The notes under the pieces were generated by a model. That model was not told the DNA's origin. It saw only the letters and a program-made list of their open reading frames with translations, and ran no database searches. Of a DNA stretch of 19,442 nt, positions 1-6,657 are shown one piece after another (positions within the stretch are counted from its first letter, which is position 1; every line of letters begins with the position of its first letter). A program made the position numbers and the translations under genes. The stretch comes from an uncultured Eubacteriales bacterium (GTDB taxonomy: Bacteria > Bacillota > Clostridia > Christensenellales > Pumilibacteraceae). The DNA lies in the NCBI GenBank assembly GCA_900543755.1, contig UQSP01000040.1:1-19442 (forward strand), read 5' to 3'.

Positions 1-48
1 TCTACACCCTAGAGTTCGTCGGCAGCGTCAGATGTGTATAAGAGACAG
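1..48 (+). other. Illumina Nextera i5-side adapter (artificial sequence)
   Basis: This is library adapter, not genome. Bases 1-7 are the last bases of the P5 primer, 8-15 (CCTAGAGT) are an i5 index, 16-29 are the Nextera read-1 primer segment, and 30-48 are the 19-base Tn5 mosaic end. From memory the index matches Nextera XT v2 S516. Genomic sequence begins at 49. A frame opening at a GTG at 34 runs from the adapter into the first gene and adds a false N-terminus MYKRQ. Confidence 0.98.
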
Positions 49-735
49 GGTAAGGGCTGGTTCGAAGCGGGTGAAAAAAAGTTGGAAATAAGCGCGGGCG
101 ACGTCGTTGCGGTAAATGCGGGCAAACGGCACATGCAGTATTCGCTTAAAGAAGCTCCGCTTACGTATTATTGCTTTTCCGCCACAAACGCGGTGTTTTC
201 CGCAGTGGGTGCACCCGACGCCGTATCCGATGCGGGATTTGTGGTGGTGAAAAAGGAGAAAACAAAGGAAATTTACCGCCTTATCGAAAAATGCAAAGCG
301 GAACTGGATTCTCTTAAACCCGGTCGGCTGGAGGCGGCTACTTCGTATTTCAGACTGCTGCTTATAGAGTTGTTCCGCGCCGGCGGCCCCGTCGAAAGAG
401 AGCAAACGCCCGCTTTGCCGCAAAAAATAAAGACTTATTTAGAGGCTCATTGCAACGAAGATATTTCTTTAAGCGATTTAAGCAGAATGTTTTACGTCAA
501 TAAAAGTACGCTTTTGCATTCGTTCCGGCAAAGTTTCGGCACAAGTCCCATCAGATATCTCAACAATTATCGCATAGAGATGTCCAAAAAACTACTTTCG
601 AACGGTCAAAGCGTGACGGCGGCGGCAATAGCTTCGGGCTTTTCCAACCCCGTTTATTTTACCGAACTTTTTCATAAAAGGACGGGGCTTACTCCCTCGG
701 CGTTCAAAAAAATTTCTTGCGTAAAGAAAAATTGA
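49..735 (+). CDS. AraC-family transcriptional regulator, cupin sensor plus HTH, 5' truncated
   Basis: A one-component DNA-binding regulator; 228 genomic residues remain and the start lies beyond the adapter. The N-terminal part looks like the end of a cupin-type effector-binding domain: a G-W-F-E-A-G strand, then S-A-G-D-V-V-A-V-N-A-G-K-R-H. The C-terminal ~100 residues (about 127-222 of the fragment) are the double helix-turn-helix AraC domain, with I-S-L-S-D-L-S in the first HTH and the hallmark stretch A-I-A-S-G-F-S-N-P-V-Y-F-T-E-L-F-H-K-R-T-G-L-T-P-type pattern in the second. Family members of this layout usually control sugar or stress genes, but the ligand and targets cannot be told here. 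It faces the next gene tail to tail, and I see no convincing terminator in 736-844. Family call is firm; specificity is unknown. Confidence 0.93.
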   Translation, partial: GKGWFEAGEKKLEISAGDVVAVNAGKRHMQYSLKEAPLTYYCFSATNAVFSAVGAPDAVSDAGFVVVKKEKTKEIYRLIEKCKAELDSLKPGRLEAATSYFRLLLIELFRAGGPVEREQTPALPQKIKTYLEAHCNEDISLSDLSRMFYVNKSTLLHSFRQSFGTSPIRYLNNYRIEMSKKLLSNGQSVTAAAIASGFSNPVYFTELFHKRTGLTPSAFKKISCVKKN

Positions 736-844
736 TTCCGCCCCGACGCTGAGCGTTTCTGGTAAACAGCCCTATAAATCAAACAGGAATTAATAAAACT
801 TATAAAACCCTTATAATCAATAATTTCAAATTAGGCAAAAATCT

Positions 845-1411
845 TTACTCGCGTTCCGTAATGTCGTCGATAAGACCGTGCTTTAAGGAAAAGGAAAAAA
901 GCGAGCTTTTACCCGACTTATCTATTAAAAAATAGCAGTCGGGGTCTGCCGATACATATCCGTCGTTGGCGACGATGTCTTCGTAACCGTTAAAAAACGA
1001 AGCAAGCGAAGCGTCGTCTATGGAGGAGGAAAGACTTTCGGTAAGGTATTTTCTTGCGGAAGCCATGTCTTTTTTCATTATGCAATCGAAAAAAGACGTT
1101 ACGGTTTCGTCGCGGTTTGCGCGCGGGAAGTCGCCGGATTTCGTAGAATATACGTAATTGTATCTCGGCTTCAGCCTTACCAACAGATTATCGGGGGTCA
1201 GTGAAAAAACGCTGCAAAGCTCTTCATTGCAACGCGCTTTACCGCCCGCGAGTTTTACTGTGTACGGTAAAAGCGCCGCGCTTAACGGAAAAACCGTAAC
1301 GTAAGTTACTTCGTTGGGTCTTATTACAAGCTTGTCTGCGTTTTCGACGAAAATGCCGTTAATCAGATATACCGCGGGGAATGCGCTTTTTATGTGCAGA
1401 TTGATATTCAT
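845..1411 (-). CDS. Hypothetical protein, 188 aa, two-part layout
   Basis: I do not recognise this protein. It has no signal peptide or membrane helix and is probably cytosolic. Residues 1 to about 95 are strand-rich with few charges (F-P-A-V-Y-L-I-N-G, then T-V-F-P-L-S-A-A-L-L-P-Y), suggesting a beta-sandwich. Residues from about 96 (D-E-T-V-T-S-F-F, then D-M-A-S-A-R-K-Y-L-T) look like a helix-rich domain that could be NTF2/DUF4878-like; that is only an impression. The ATG has no clear Shine-Dalgarno sequence, only an A/T-rich stretch upstream, so initiation may be weak or leaderless. Codon use resembles the neighbours. It is transcribed divergently from the Myb-like gene across a 96-bp AT-rich spacer, so the two may share control. 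Confidence 0.7.
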   Translation of the reverse strand: MNINLHIKSAFPAVYLINGIFVENADKLVIRPNEVTYVTVFPLSAALLPYTVKLAGGKARCNEELCSVFSLTPDNLLVRLKPRYNYVYSTKSGDFPRANRDETVTSFFDCIMKKDMASARKYLTESLSSSIDDASLASFFNGYEDIVANDGYVSADPDCYFLIDKSGKSSLFSFSLKHGLIDDITERE

Positions 1412-1453
1412 ATTTTATTTTATTAATAGATAACGTTTTGTATGAATATGTAT

Positions 1454-1468
1454 AGAAATTTAATTTCT
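1454..1468. promoter_or_regulatory. 15-bp perfect palindrome in a divergent promoter region, candidate operator
   Basis: AGAAATT-T-AATTTCT is a perfect inverted repeat around one central base. It sits in the middle of the 96-bp spacer between two divergent genes, one of which encodes a probable DNA-binding protein. I could not define good -35/-10 boxes around it; TATATT at 1483-1488 is a possible -10 for the rightward gene. AT-rich DNA yields such palindromes by chance fairly often, so confidence is low. Confidence 0.3.
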
Positions 1469-1507
1469 GGATAAAATTGCGTTATATTAAAATCCAGGAG
1501 TAAAAGT

Positions 1508-2089
1508 ATGGACAAAAATTGGAGCATAAACGAAACCAAACAACTGTTCTCTCTCGTGTACGACGCGGCAAGCAAAGGCAAGGGCCTAAGCGGCGCGTTC
1601 GGCGAAATGGCAAAAGCCAGCGGAAAATCAGTCAACAGCATCCGCAATTATTATTACTCTCAGCTTAAACTTTTCGAGATGATGCCCGCTTTTTCCGCTC
1701 AGCTCGGCATAAAAACCGTTGCGTTGCGCCGCGAAAGTTTTACCGTTTTTTCAAACAAGGAAATAGACGAGCTTATCGAAACGGTGCTTAAGGGTAAGGC
1801 GGAAGGCAAATCCGTGCGCGCCGTAATCGCTCAGATGGCGGGCGGCGACAAGAAAACCGCTTTAAGACTGCAGAATAAATACCGCTCCATGATTACCTGC
1901 CACCGCGACAGAGTAAAGGAAGTGACCGACCGCATGAGAAAAGAGGGGAAACCCTATTACGACCCTTATCTTAAGCGCGTCGTCAAAGACGGAGCGGAAG
2001 AAGACAATGTATCCCGCCTTGCCGAGTATATTTCAAAGCTTGACAACGACCAGATGGTGGACGTCGTGAAAATGCTGCTTCAAAAGTAA
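1508..2089 (+). CDS. Protein with two Myb/SANT-like DNA-binding repeats
   Basis: A 193-residue basic protein, probably a DNA-binding regulator. Repeat 1 (about residues 3-50) begins N-W-S-I-N-E-T-K-Q-L-F and ends S-V-N-S-I-R-N-Y-Y-Y. Repeat 2 (about 77-128) begins F-T-V-F-S-N-K-E-I-D-E-L and ends A-L-R-L-Q-N-K-Y-R. Each has the acidic/aromatic first helix and basic aromatic third helix seen in Myb-like domains of Bacillota proteins such as the RsfA type. The C-terminal helix (S-R-L-A-E-Y-I-S-K-L onward) may mediate self-association. The start is supported by AGGAG at 1496-1500, seven bases before ATG. An intrinsic terminator follows directly, so it is a single-gene unit. It lies just upstream of the ribosomal operon, but a role in controlling it is only speculation. 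Domain call is fairly sure; function is unknown. Confidence 0.8.
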   Translation: MDKNWSINETKQLFSLVYDAASKGKGLSGAFGEMAKASGKSVNSIRNYYYSQLKLFEMMPAFSAQLGIKTVALRRESFTVFSNKEIDELIETVLKGKAEGKSVRAVIAQMAGGDKKTALRLQNKYRSMITCHRDRVKEVTDRMRKEGKPYYDPYLKRVVKDGAEEDNVSRLAEYISKLDNDQMVDVVKMLLQK

Positions 2090-2097
2090 ATAAACAG

Positions 2098-2134
2098 CCG
2101 CTTCCCGAAAATGTCGGGGGCGGTTTTACTTTTA
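2098..2134 (+). terminator. Intrinsic terminator after the Myb-like gene
   Basis: A ten-pair G+C-rich stem (2098-2108 with 2114-2123, one bulged T) and a five-base loop are followed by TTTTACTTTT. It starts 8 bp after the stop codon and separates this gene from the S10 operon. Confidence 0.85.
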
Positions 2135-2270
2135 AAACCGGCAAAAACAAAGGGAAAGTCTTTTAATGATTTTGCTCCCGTCTTTTTTTAAGATTAAAAT
2201 GCGGGTATGTTTTCGGACGTACGGATTTTAACGTTTTTTTATTTAAAGTTCTGTCAGATTGACTTAAAAT

Positions 2271-2302
2271 CGATAAAAACATTTAAAAATACCGATAAAA
2301 AC
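2271..2302 (+). repeat. Two copies of CGATAAAAAC just upstream of the S10 promoter
   Basis: The 10-bp element occurs at 2271-2280 and 2293-2302, 22 bp apart start to start (about two helical turns). The second copy ends two bases before the -35 box. The phased A-tracts could act as an UP element bound by the RNA polymerase alpha C-terminal domain, or as a site for an activator. The rest of 2135-2304 is AT-rich and holds no gene. Confidence 0.5.
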
Positions 2303-2304
2303 GC

Positions 2305-2333
2305 TTGACAGCGGACATGCCGTCGTTTATAAT
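2305..2333 (+). promoter_or_regulatory. Consensus housekeeping promoter of the S10 operon
   Basis: TTGACA (2305-2310), a 17-bp spacer, then TATAAT (2328-2333): a perfect match to the sigma-A/sigma-70 consensus with optimal spacing. Transcription should start near 2340, giving a leader of about 225 nt before rpsJ. Such strength fits the main promoter of a superoperon of more than 16 kb. Confidence 0.92.
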
Positions 2334-2339
2334 AAAAAG

Positions 2340-2563
2340 GCTGCACTGTAAGTGCGGTAATTTCGTGAGCAACGGGATGACGTCCGAGATTGCGTATGTC
2401 AAATTAGCTAAGGCATTCGATAACTCGGGCCGACAAGTGCGGATTAAATCCGTGCGGTTGCAAAAAACGCGTGTGTAGGGCCTTTTTGACGGGCCCGAAA
2501 AAAAGCTCACGTTTTGACACACACGAGCGAGTTGTTGCAAATGCTTTATACGGAGGAGTAAAA
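2340..2563 (+). promoter_or_regulatory. Structured 5' leader of the S10 operon, candidate ribosomal-protein autoregulatory RNA
   Basis: The ~225-nt untranslated leader folds well by eye. Helices seen are GCAC/GTGC (2343-2346 with 2352-2355); an eight-pair hairpin with loop TAA (2437-2444 with 2448-2455, two G-U pairs); GGGCC/GGCCC (2478-2482 with 2492-2496); CGTGTGT/ACACACG (2470-2476 with 2519-2525), extended outward by TTGCAA/TTGCAA (2458-2463 with 2535-2540). The outer helix closes 11 nt before the GGAGG of rpsJ. In Escherichia coli, L4 represses this operon through its leader; an equivalent ligand here is inference. No U-run follows the GGGCC hairpin, so it is not a terminator in this direction. 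Confidence 0.6.
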
Positions 2564-2872
2564 ATGGCAAGTCAAAAGATTCGTATCAAACTTAAAGCCT
2601 ACGACCACGAGCTTATCGACCAGTCGGCAGCGCGGATAGTTGAGACGGCAAAGAAAACGGGCACCAAAGTAAGCGGACCCATTCCGCTGCCCACCGAGAA
2701 AGAGGTAGTCACCATCTTGCGTGCGGTGCACAAATACAAGGATTCGAGAGAACAGTTCGAAATCCGCACCCACAAGAGATTGATCGATATTTACAGCCCC
2801 TCGTCGAAGACGGTTGATTCGTTGATGAAACTCGATCTTCCCGCGGGCGTGGACATCCAGATCAAGTTATAA
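2564..2872 (+). CDS. rpsJ: 30S ribosomal protein S10
   Basis: Protein of the 30S head that packs with S3 and S14; in other bacteria it also links to transcription as NusE. The 102 residues equal the usual length and begin M-A-S-Q-K-I-R-I-K-L-K-A-Y-D-H. The conserved I-D-I-Y-S-P-S-S-K-T-V-D-S-L-M motif and the C-terminal L-P-A-G-V-D-I-Q-I-K-L are present. The frame stays open 31 codons upstream, but the ATG at 2564 has CGGAGGAG at 2551-2558 and matches the family N-terminus; the upstream part lies in the folded leader. First gene of the operon. Confidence 0.97.
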   Translation: MASQKIRIKLKAYDHELIDQSAARIVETAKKTGTKVSGPIPLPTEKEVVTILRAVHKYKDSREQFEIRTHKRLIDIYSPSSKTVDSLMKLDLPAGVDIQIKL

Positions 2873-2895
2873 GTCGCGCGGAGGAAATTACGATT

Positions 2896-3528
2896 ATGAA
2901 AAAAGCAATATTGGGTAAAAAACTCGGCATGACTCAAGTATTCGACGAAACGGGTCTTATGATACCCGTCACCGTTGTCGAGGCGGGTCCCATGACCGTT
3001 ATAAGAAACAAGACAGTCGAACGCGACGGATACGCAGCCACCGTAGTGGCATTCGAGGACAAAAAGGAAAACCTTGTCAACAAACCGCAGAAAGGCGTGT
3101 TCGACAAGGCGGGCGTAAAACCTAAGAGATATCTTAAGGAGTTCAAGTATTCGGACACTTACGAAGTGGGCGCGGAAATCAAATGCGATATGTTCGCCGC
3201 GGGCGACATCGTGGACGTTTCCGGCGTCACCAAGGGTCACGGCTTCTCCGGCGTCATCAAGAGATGGAATCAGCACAGATTGAAGATGACCCACGGTACC
3301 GGCCCCGTGCACCGTTCGTTGGGCTCGATAGGCGCAAACAGCACGCCCAGTAAGGTTATCAAAGGTCTGCACATGGCGGGACAGTACGGACACGAAAACG
3401 TGACCATTCAGAATCTCGTCGTCGTAAAAGTAGACGCGGAGCGCAACGTTCTTTTGATACGCGGCGCCGTACCCGGACCCAAAGGCGGACTCGTTACCGT
3501 CAAACAGGCCGTTAAGTCTACGAAATAA
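2896..3528 (+). CDS. rplC: 50S ribosomal protein L3
   Basis: Early-assembly 50S protein whose long loop reaches toward the peptidyl transferase centre. It has 210 residues, normal for the family. Visible landmarks are the N-terminal L-G-K-K-L-G-M-T-Q-V-F, the central G-V-T-K-G-H-G-F-S-G-V-I-K-R-W, and H-M-A-G-Q-Y-G with the C-terminal R-G-A-V-P-G-P-K-G-G. The position that carries the methylated Gln in Escherichia coli L3 (S-I-G-Q) appears to be Ala here (S-I-G-A-N-S), as in other Bacillota. GGAGG lies at 2880-2884, 11 bases before ATG. Confidence 0.97.
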   Translation: MKKAILGKKLGMTQVFDETGLMIPVTVVEAGPMTVIRNKTVERDGYAATVVAFEDKKENLVNKPQKGVFDKAGVKPKRYLKEFKYSDTYEVGAEIKCDMFAAGDIVDVSGVTKGHGFSGVIKRWNQHRLKMTHGTGPVHRSLGSIGANSTPSKVIKGLHMAGQYGHENVTIQNLVVVKVDAERNVLLIRGAVPGPKGGLVTVKQAVKSTK

Positions 3529-3540
3529 CGGAGGTAAACT

Positions 3541-4167
3541 ATGGCTAACATTAAAGTATATAAGCAGACCGGCGCCGAAGCCGGCACCATGACGCTTAAC
3601 GACAGCGTGTTCGGAGTGGAATTCAACGAGGCGCTCGTTCATCAGGTGGTGGTGGCTCAGCTGAACAATAAAAGACAGGGTACCAAATCCACTCTTACCA
3701 GGACGGAAGTCCGCGGCGGCGGCATCAAACCCTGGAGACAGAAGGGTACGGGCCGTGCGCGTCAGGGCTCTATCCGCGCTCCTCAGTGGACGGGCGGCGG
3801 AGTTGTGTTTGCACCCAAGCCCCGCGACTTTTCGCAGAAGATTAACAAGCAGATGAAGCGCGGCGCGCTGTGCTGCGCTCTGTCCGGTAAGGTTGCCGAC
3901 GAAGGATTCGTGGTAGTCGACGAAATCAAGCTGGCGGAAGCAAAGACCAAGGAAATGGTTAAAGTGCTGGACGCTCTTAAGATTGATAAGCGCGTGTTGC
4001 TGGTCGTTACCGACGCCGACGAGGCGGTCGTAAGGGCGGCAAACAACATTCCTACCGTTACCACTATCAATACCTCGCTCATCAATGTTTACGACGTTAT
4101 GGCAAACGAAAAACTCGTGATCACCAAAGAGGCGGTCAAGAAAATCGAGGAGGCATATAAGGCATGA
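3541..4167 (+). CDS. rplD: 50S ribosomal protein L4
   Basis: Lines the nascent-peptide exit tunnel through an extended basic loop. In gammaproteobacteria it is also the repressor of its own S10 operon, so it is the first candidate ligand for the leader at 2340-2563. It has 208 residues. The loop is seen at about residues 57-95: R-T-E-V-R-G-G-G, K-P-W-R-Q-K-G-T-G-R-A-R-Q-G-S, then G-G-G-V-V-F-A-P-K-P-R-D. Its TGA overlaps the next ATG (ATGA at 4164-4167), pointing to translational coupling with L23. Confidence 0.97.
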   Translation: MANIKVYKQTGAEAGTMTLNDSVFGVEFNEALVHQVVVAQLNNKRQGTKSTLTRTEVRGGGIKPWRQKGTGRARQGSIRAPQWTGGGVVFAPKPRDFSQKINKQMKRGALCCALSGKVADEGFVVVDEIKLAEAKTKEMVKVLDALKIDKRVLLVVTDADEAVVRAANNIPTVTTINTSLINVYDVMANEKLVITKEAVKKIEEAYKA

Positions 4168-4454
4168 ACGCTTACGATATAATCAAAAAGCCGCTTCTTT
4201 CCGAGAAGAGCTACGACGGCATTCCTTCCAAGAAATACGTTTTCGTGGTGGACGACCGTGCGGACAAACTTCAGATTAAAGCCGCTGTGGAACAGATTTT
4301 CGACGTCAAAGTCGACAAAGTAAACGTCGTCAACGTGCGCGGCAAATACAAGAGACAGGGCAGAACGGAGGGATATACCTCCAAATTCAAAAAGGCTTAC
4401 GTCAAGCTGACAAACGACAGCAAGGCGATCGAGTTCTTCGAAAGCCTCGCGTAA
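4164..4454 (+). CDS. rplW: 50S ribosomal protein L23
   Basis: Sits at the tunnel exit, where it docks trigger factor and signal recognition particle. 96 residues, usual size. It begins M-N-A-Y-D-I-I-K-K-P-L-L-S-E-K-S and contains the K-V-N-V-V-N-V-R-G-K-Y-K-R-Q-G-R loop and the K-K-A-Y-V-K-L strand typical of the family. The start codon overlaps the end of rplD by four bases. Confidence 0.96.
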   Translation: MNAYDIIKKPLLSEKSYDGIPSKKYVFVVDDRADKLQIKAAVEQIFDVKVDKVNVVNVRGKYKRQGRTEGYTSKFKKAYVKLTNDSKAIEFFESLA

Positions 4455-4472
4455 GGAATAGGAGAGATTACA

Positions 4473-5300
4473 ATGGCAGTTAAAAGATTTAAACCGATCA
4501 CTCCGGGCACCAGACAAAAGACCGTAAGCAGCTTTGCGGAGGTCACGACCGATAAGCCCGAGAAATCGTTGCTTGTATCCAAAAACAAGACCGGCGGCCG
4601 CAATAACTACGGCAGAATCACCGTCCGTCACATCGGCGGCGGCAACCGCAATAAATACCGCATCATAGACTTCAAGCGCAATAAGGACAATATTCCCGCT
4701 AAAGTCGCCACCATCGAATACGACCCCAACCGCACTTCTTACATCGCTCTTCTTCACTATGCGGACGGCGAAAAGAGATACATTCTCGCGCCTTTGGGAC
4801 TTAACGTGGGCGACACCGTATTAAGCGGCGAGAATGCGGATATCAAGGCGGGCAACGCGCTTCCCTTGGGTTCCATTCCCGTAGGTACGCTTGTTCACAA
4901 CGTGGAAATGCAGCCCGGCAACGGCGGGCAGATGGTCCGTACCGCGGGCGCAAGCGCTCAGCTTATGGCAAAAGAAGGCAAGTACGCCACGCTTAAGATG
5001 CCTTCGGGCGAAATGAGAATGGTGCTTCTTACCTGCAAAGCCACTATCGGTCAGGTAGGCAACCTCGATCACGAGCTTGTTTCCCTCGGTAAGGCAGGCA
5101 GAAAACGTCACATGGGCATCAAACCCACCGTCCGCGGCGTCGTCATGAACCCGAACGATCACCCGCACGGCGGCGGCGAGGGCAAATCCCCCGTCGGTAT
5201 GCCCAGCCCGGTTACGCCTTGGGGTAAACCCACCTTGGGTTACAAGACCAGAAAGCATAACAAGGCAAGCGATCGCTTTATCGTTAAGCGCATAAATTAG
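4473..5300 (+). CDS. rplB: 50S ribosomal protein L2
   Basis: Large RNA-binding protein needed for subunit joining and peptidyl transferase assembly. 275 residues, standard. The N-terminal R-F-K-P-I-T-P-G-T-R, the internal G-R-N-N-Y-G-R-I-T-V-R-H-I-G-G-G-N-R, and the C-terminal H-P-H-G-G-G-E-G (with the functionally important His) followed by T-P-W-G-K-P-T-L-G-Y-K-T-R are all intact. The ATG follows GGAGAG at 4461-4466. Confidence 0.97.
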   Translation: MAVKRFKPITPGTRQKTVSSFAEVTTDKPEKSLLVSKNKTGGRNNYGRITVRHIGGGNRNKYRIIDFKRNKDNIPAKVATIEYDPNRTSYIALLHYADGEKRYILAPLGLNVGDTVLSGENADIKAGNALPLGSIPVGTLVHNVEMQPGNGGQMVRTAGASAQLMAKEGKYATLKMPSGEMRMVLLTCKATIGQVGNLDHELVSLGKAGRKRHMGIKPTVRGVVMNPNDHPHGGGEGKSPVGMPSPVTPWGKPTLGYKTRKHNKASDRFIVKRIN

Positions 5301-5309
5301 AGGTGAATT

Positions 5310-5588
5310 ATGAGTAGAAGCGTCAAAAAAGGCCCCTATGTAGAGGAAAAATTATTCGAAAGAGTTAAGGCTCAGATGGAGACCAACGACAAAAAGGTCA
5401 TCAAGACCTGGTCGCGTTCTTCCACGATATTCCCTGAGTTTATCGGATGCACGATAGCCGTTCACGACGGAAGAAAGCACGTGCCCGTATACTGCACCGA
5501 GGAAATGGTCGGTCACAAGCTGGGCGAGTTTGCACCCACGCGCACATTTAAGGGTCACGCGGGCGAAAAGTCCACTTCGGGCAAGTAA
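5310..5588 (+). CDS. rpsS: 30S ribosomal protein S19
   Basis: Head protein that contacts the A-site finger and S13. 92 residues, normal. It begins M-S-R-S-V-K-K-G-P-Y-V and carries K-T-W-S-R-S-S-T-I-F-P-E-F-I-G, V-H-D-G-R-K-H-V-P-V and the C-terminal H-K-L-G-E-F-A-P-T-R-T-F. It follows rplB after nine bases, with GAGGTG as the ribosome binding site. Confidence 0.97.
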   Translation: MSRSVKKGPYVEEKLFERVKAQMETNDKKVIKTWSRSSTIFPEFIGCTIAVHDGRKHVPVYCTEEMVGHKLGEFAPTRTFKGHAGEKSTSGK

Positions 5589-5598
5589 GGAGTAGATT

Positions 5599-5994
5599 AT
5601 GGCTAAAAGAATCAGAGAAAAAACCGAAAAGCTGGCTGCAACCAAGGATAAACGTCCTTGCGCGCATGCAAGATACATCCGCATTTCTCCCTCCAAGGTG
5701 AGAGTGGTGCTTGACACCGTTCGCGGCAAATCGGTCAACGACGCGCTTGCAAGCCTTGCGGTTACGCCCAAGGCAGCCGGCGAAATCGTATATAAGCTTA
5801 TTCAGTCCGCCGCCGCAAATGCGGAGCACAATAACGGACTTGCGAGAGCGGATCTCGTCGTGGCGGAGATTTACGCCGACGGCGGTCCCATTCTGAAGCG
5901 TGTTCAGCCCGTGTCCAAAGGCAGGGCTTACCGCATCAACAAACGTACCAGCCATATCACGGTCGTTCTCGACACCGTCAAGGAGGTTAAGTAA
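5599..5994 (+). CDS. rplV: 50S ribosomal protein L22 with a short N-terminal extension
   Basis: Forms part of the exit-tunnel constriction with L4 through its beta-hairpin (about residues 93-118 here, R-V-Q-P-V-S-K-G-R-A-Y-R-I-N-K-R-T-S-H). It has 131 residues against about 110-113 usually. The extra part is at the N-terminus: M-A-K-R-I-R-E-K-T-E-K-L-A-A-T precedes the normal A-H-A-R-Y-I-R-I-S-P-S-K-V-R. The extended start is supported by AAGGAG just before the ATG. Only two bases separate its stop from rpsC. Confidence 0.96.
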   Translation: MAKRIREKTEKLAATKDKRPCAHARYIRISPSKVRVVLDTVRGKSVNDALASLAVTPKAAGEIVYKLIQSAAANAEHNNGLARADLVVAEIYADGGPILKRVQPVSKGRAYRINKRTSHITVVLDTVKEVK

Positions 5995-5996
5995 TC

Positions 5997-6656
5997 ATGG
6001 GTCAGAAAGTTAATCCGCACGGACTGAGAGTGGGCGTTATCGCAGGTTGGGACGCACAGTGGTATGCAAACAAGAAGGACTTTTCAAAGTTCATTCTCGA
6101 AGACCACAAAATCCGCGAATATATCAAGAAAAAGTATTATACTTACGGTATTTCCAAAGTGCATATCGAGCGCGCTCAGGATAAAATCGTAATCAACATT
6201 CACACTTCCAAGCCCGGCATGCTTATCGGCACCAAGGGTGCGGGTGTGGAACAGCTTAAGAAAGAGCTTAACGCCATCGTCAAAGCGGGCGCAATTCATA
6301 TCAACATTCTCGAAGTCAAAAGACCCGATATGGACGCGTTGCTGGTCGCGGAAAGCGTTGCTCAGCAGCTTGAGAAGAGAAGTTCTTTCCGCCGCACCAT
6401 GAAGCAGGCCATGAGCCGCGTTATGCGCAGCGGTGCAAAGGGAGTCAAGATTATGGTTGCAGGCCGTCTCGACGGCGCCGAGATCGCAAGATCCGAAAGC
6501 TACCATGAAGGGTCTATACCTCTTCAGACGATGCGTGCCGACATCGATTACGGTACTGCCGAAGCGCATACCACGTTCGGTATCATCGGCGTAAAAGTCT
6601 GGGTGTATAAAGGAGAAGTCCTTCCCGTAGTAAAGAGCGAAGGAGGAGAGCAGTAA
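5997..6656 (+). CDS. rpsC: 30S ribosomal protein S3
   Basis: Forms the mRNA entry pore with S4 and S5. 219 residues, usual length. It starts M-G-Q-K-V-N-P-H-G-L-R-V-G; the type-2 KH domain (about residues 38-108) shows the G-M-L-I-G-T-K-G-A-G loop, and the C-terminal domain has R-R-T-M-K-Q-A-M and V-A-G-R-L-D-G-A-E-I-A-R. AAGGAGG at 5982-5988 lies inside the end of rplV, so translation is probably coupled. Confidence 0.97.
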   Translation: MGQKVNPHGLRVGVIAGWDAQWYANKKDFSKFILEDHKIREYIKKKYYTYGISKVHIERAQDKIVINIHTSKPGMLIGTKGAGVEQLKKELNAIVKAGAIHINILEVKRPDMDALLVAESVAQQLEKRSSFRRTMKQAMSRVMRSGAKGVKIMVAGRLDGAEIARSESYHEGSIPLQTMRADIDYGTAEAHTTFGIIGVKVWVYKGEVLPVVKSEGGEQ

Positions 6657-6657
6657 T

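Noticed and set aside
30..48. Tn5 mosaic end as a natural transposon terminus
   Set aside because: It is flanked by Nextera primer and index sequence, and a mirror copy with the i7 adapter is at the other end; this is library preparation.
2259..2287. Second promoter with TTGACT upstream of the main S10 promoter
   Set aside because: No acceptable -10 hexamer at 16-18 bp spacing; the downstream perfect promoter explains the operon.
2478..2504. GGGCC hairpin in the S10 leader as an intrinsic terminator/attenuator
   Set aside because: On the transcribed strand it is followed by A residues, not U; it could only terminate in the opposite direction, where no gene reads through.
2471..2563. N-terminal extension of S10 by the upstream open frame
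   Set aside because: The extension lies in the folded leader, and the ATG at 2564 has the ribosome binding site and the family N-terminus.
2791..3642. Long antisense open frame over rplC
   Set aside because: A shadow of the G+C-rich codon pattern of the real gene; no ribosome binding site and no recognisable protein. The same applies to other long antisense frames, such as 4089-4757, 10454-11203 and 13836-14591.
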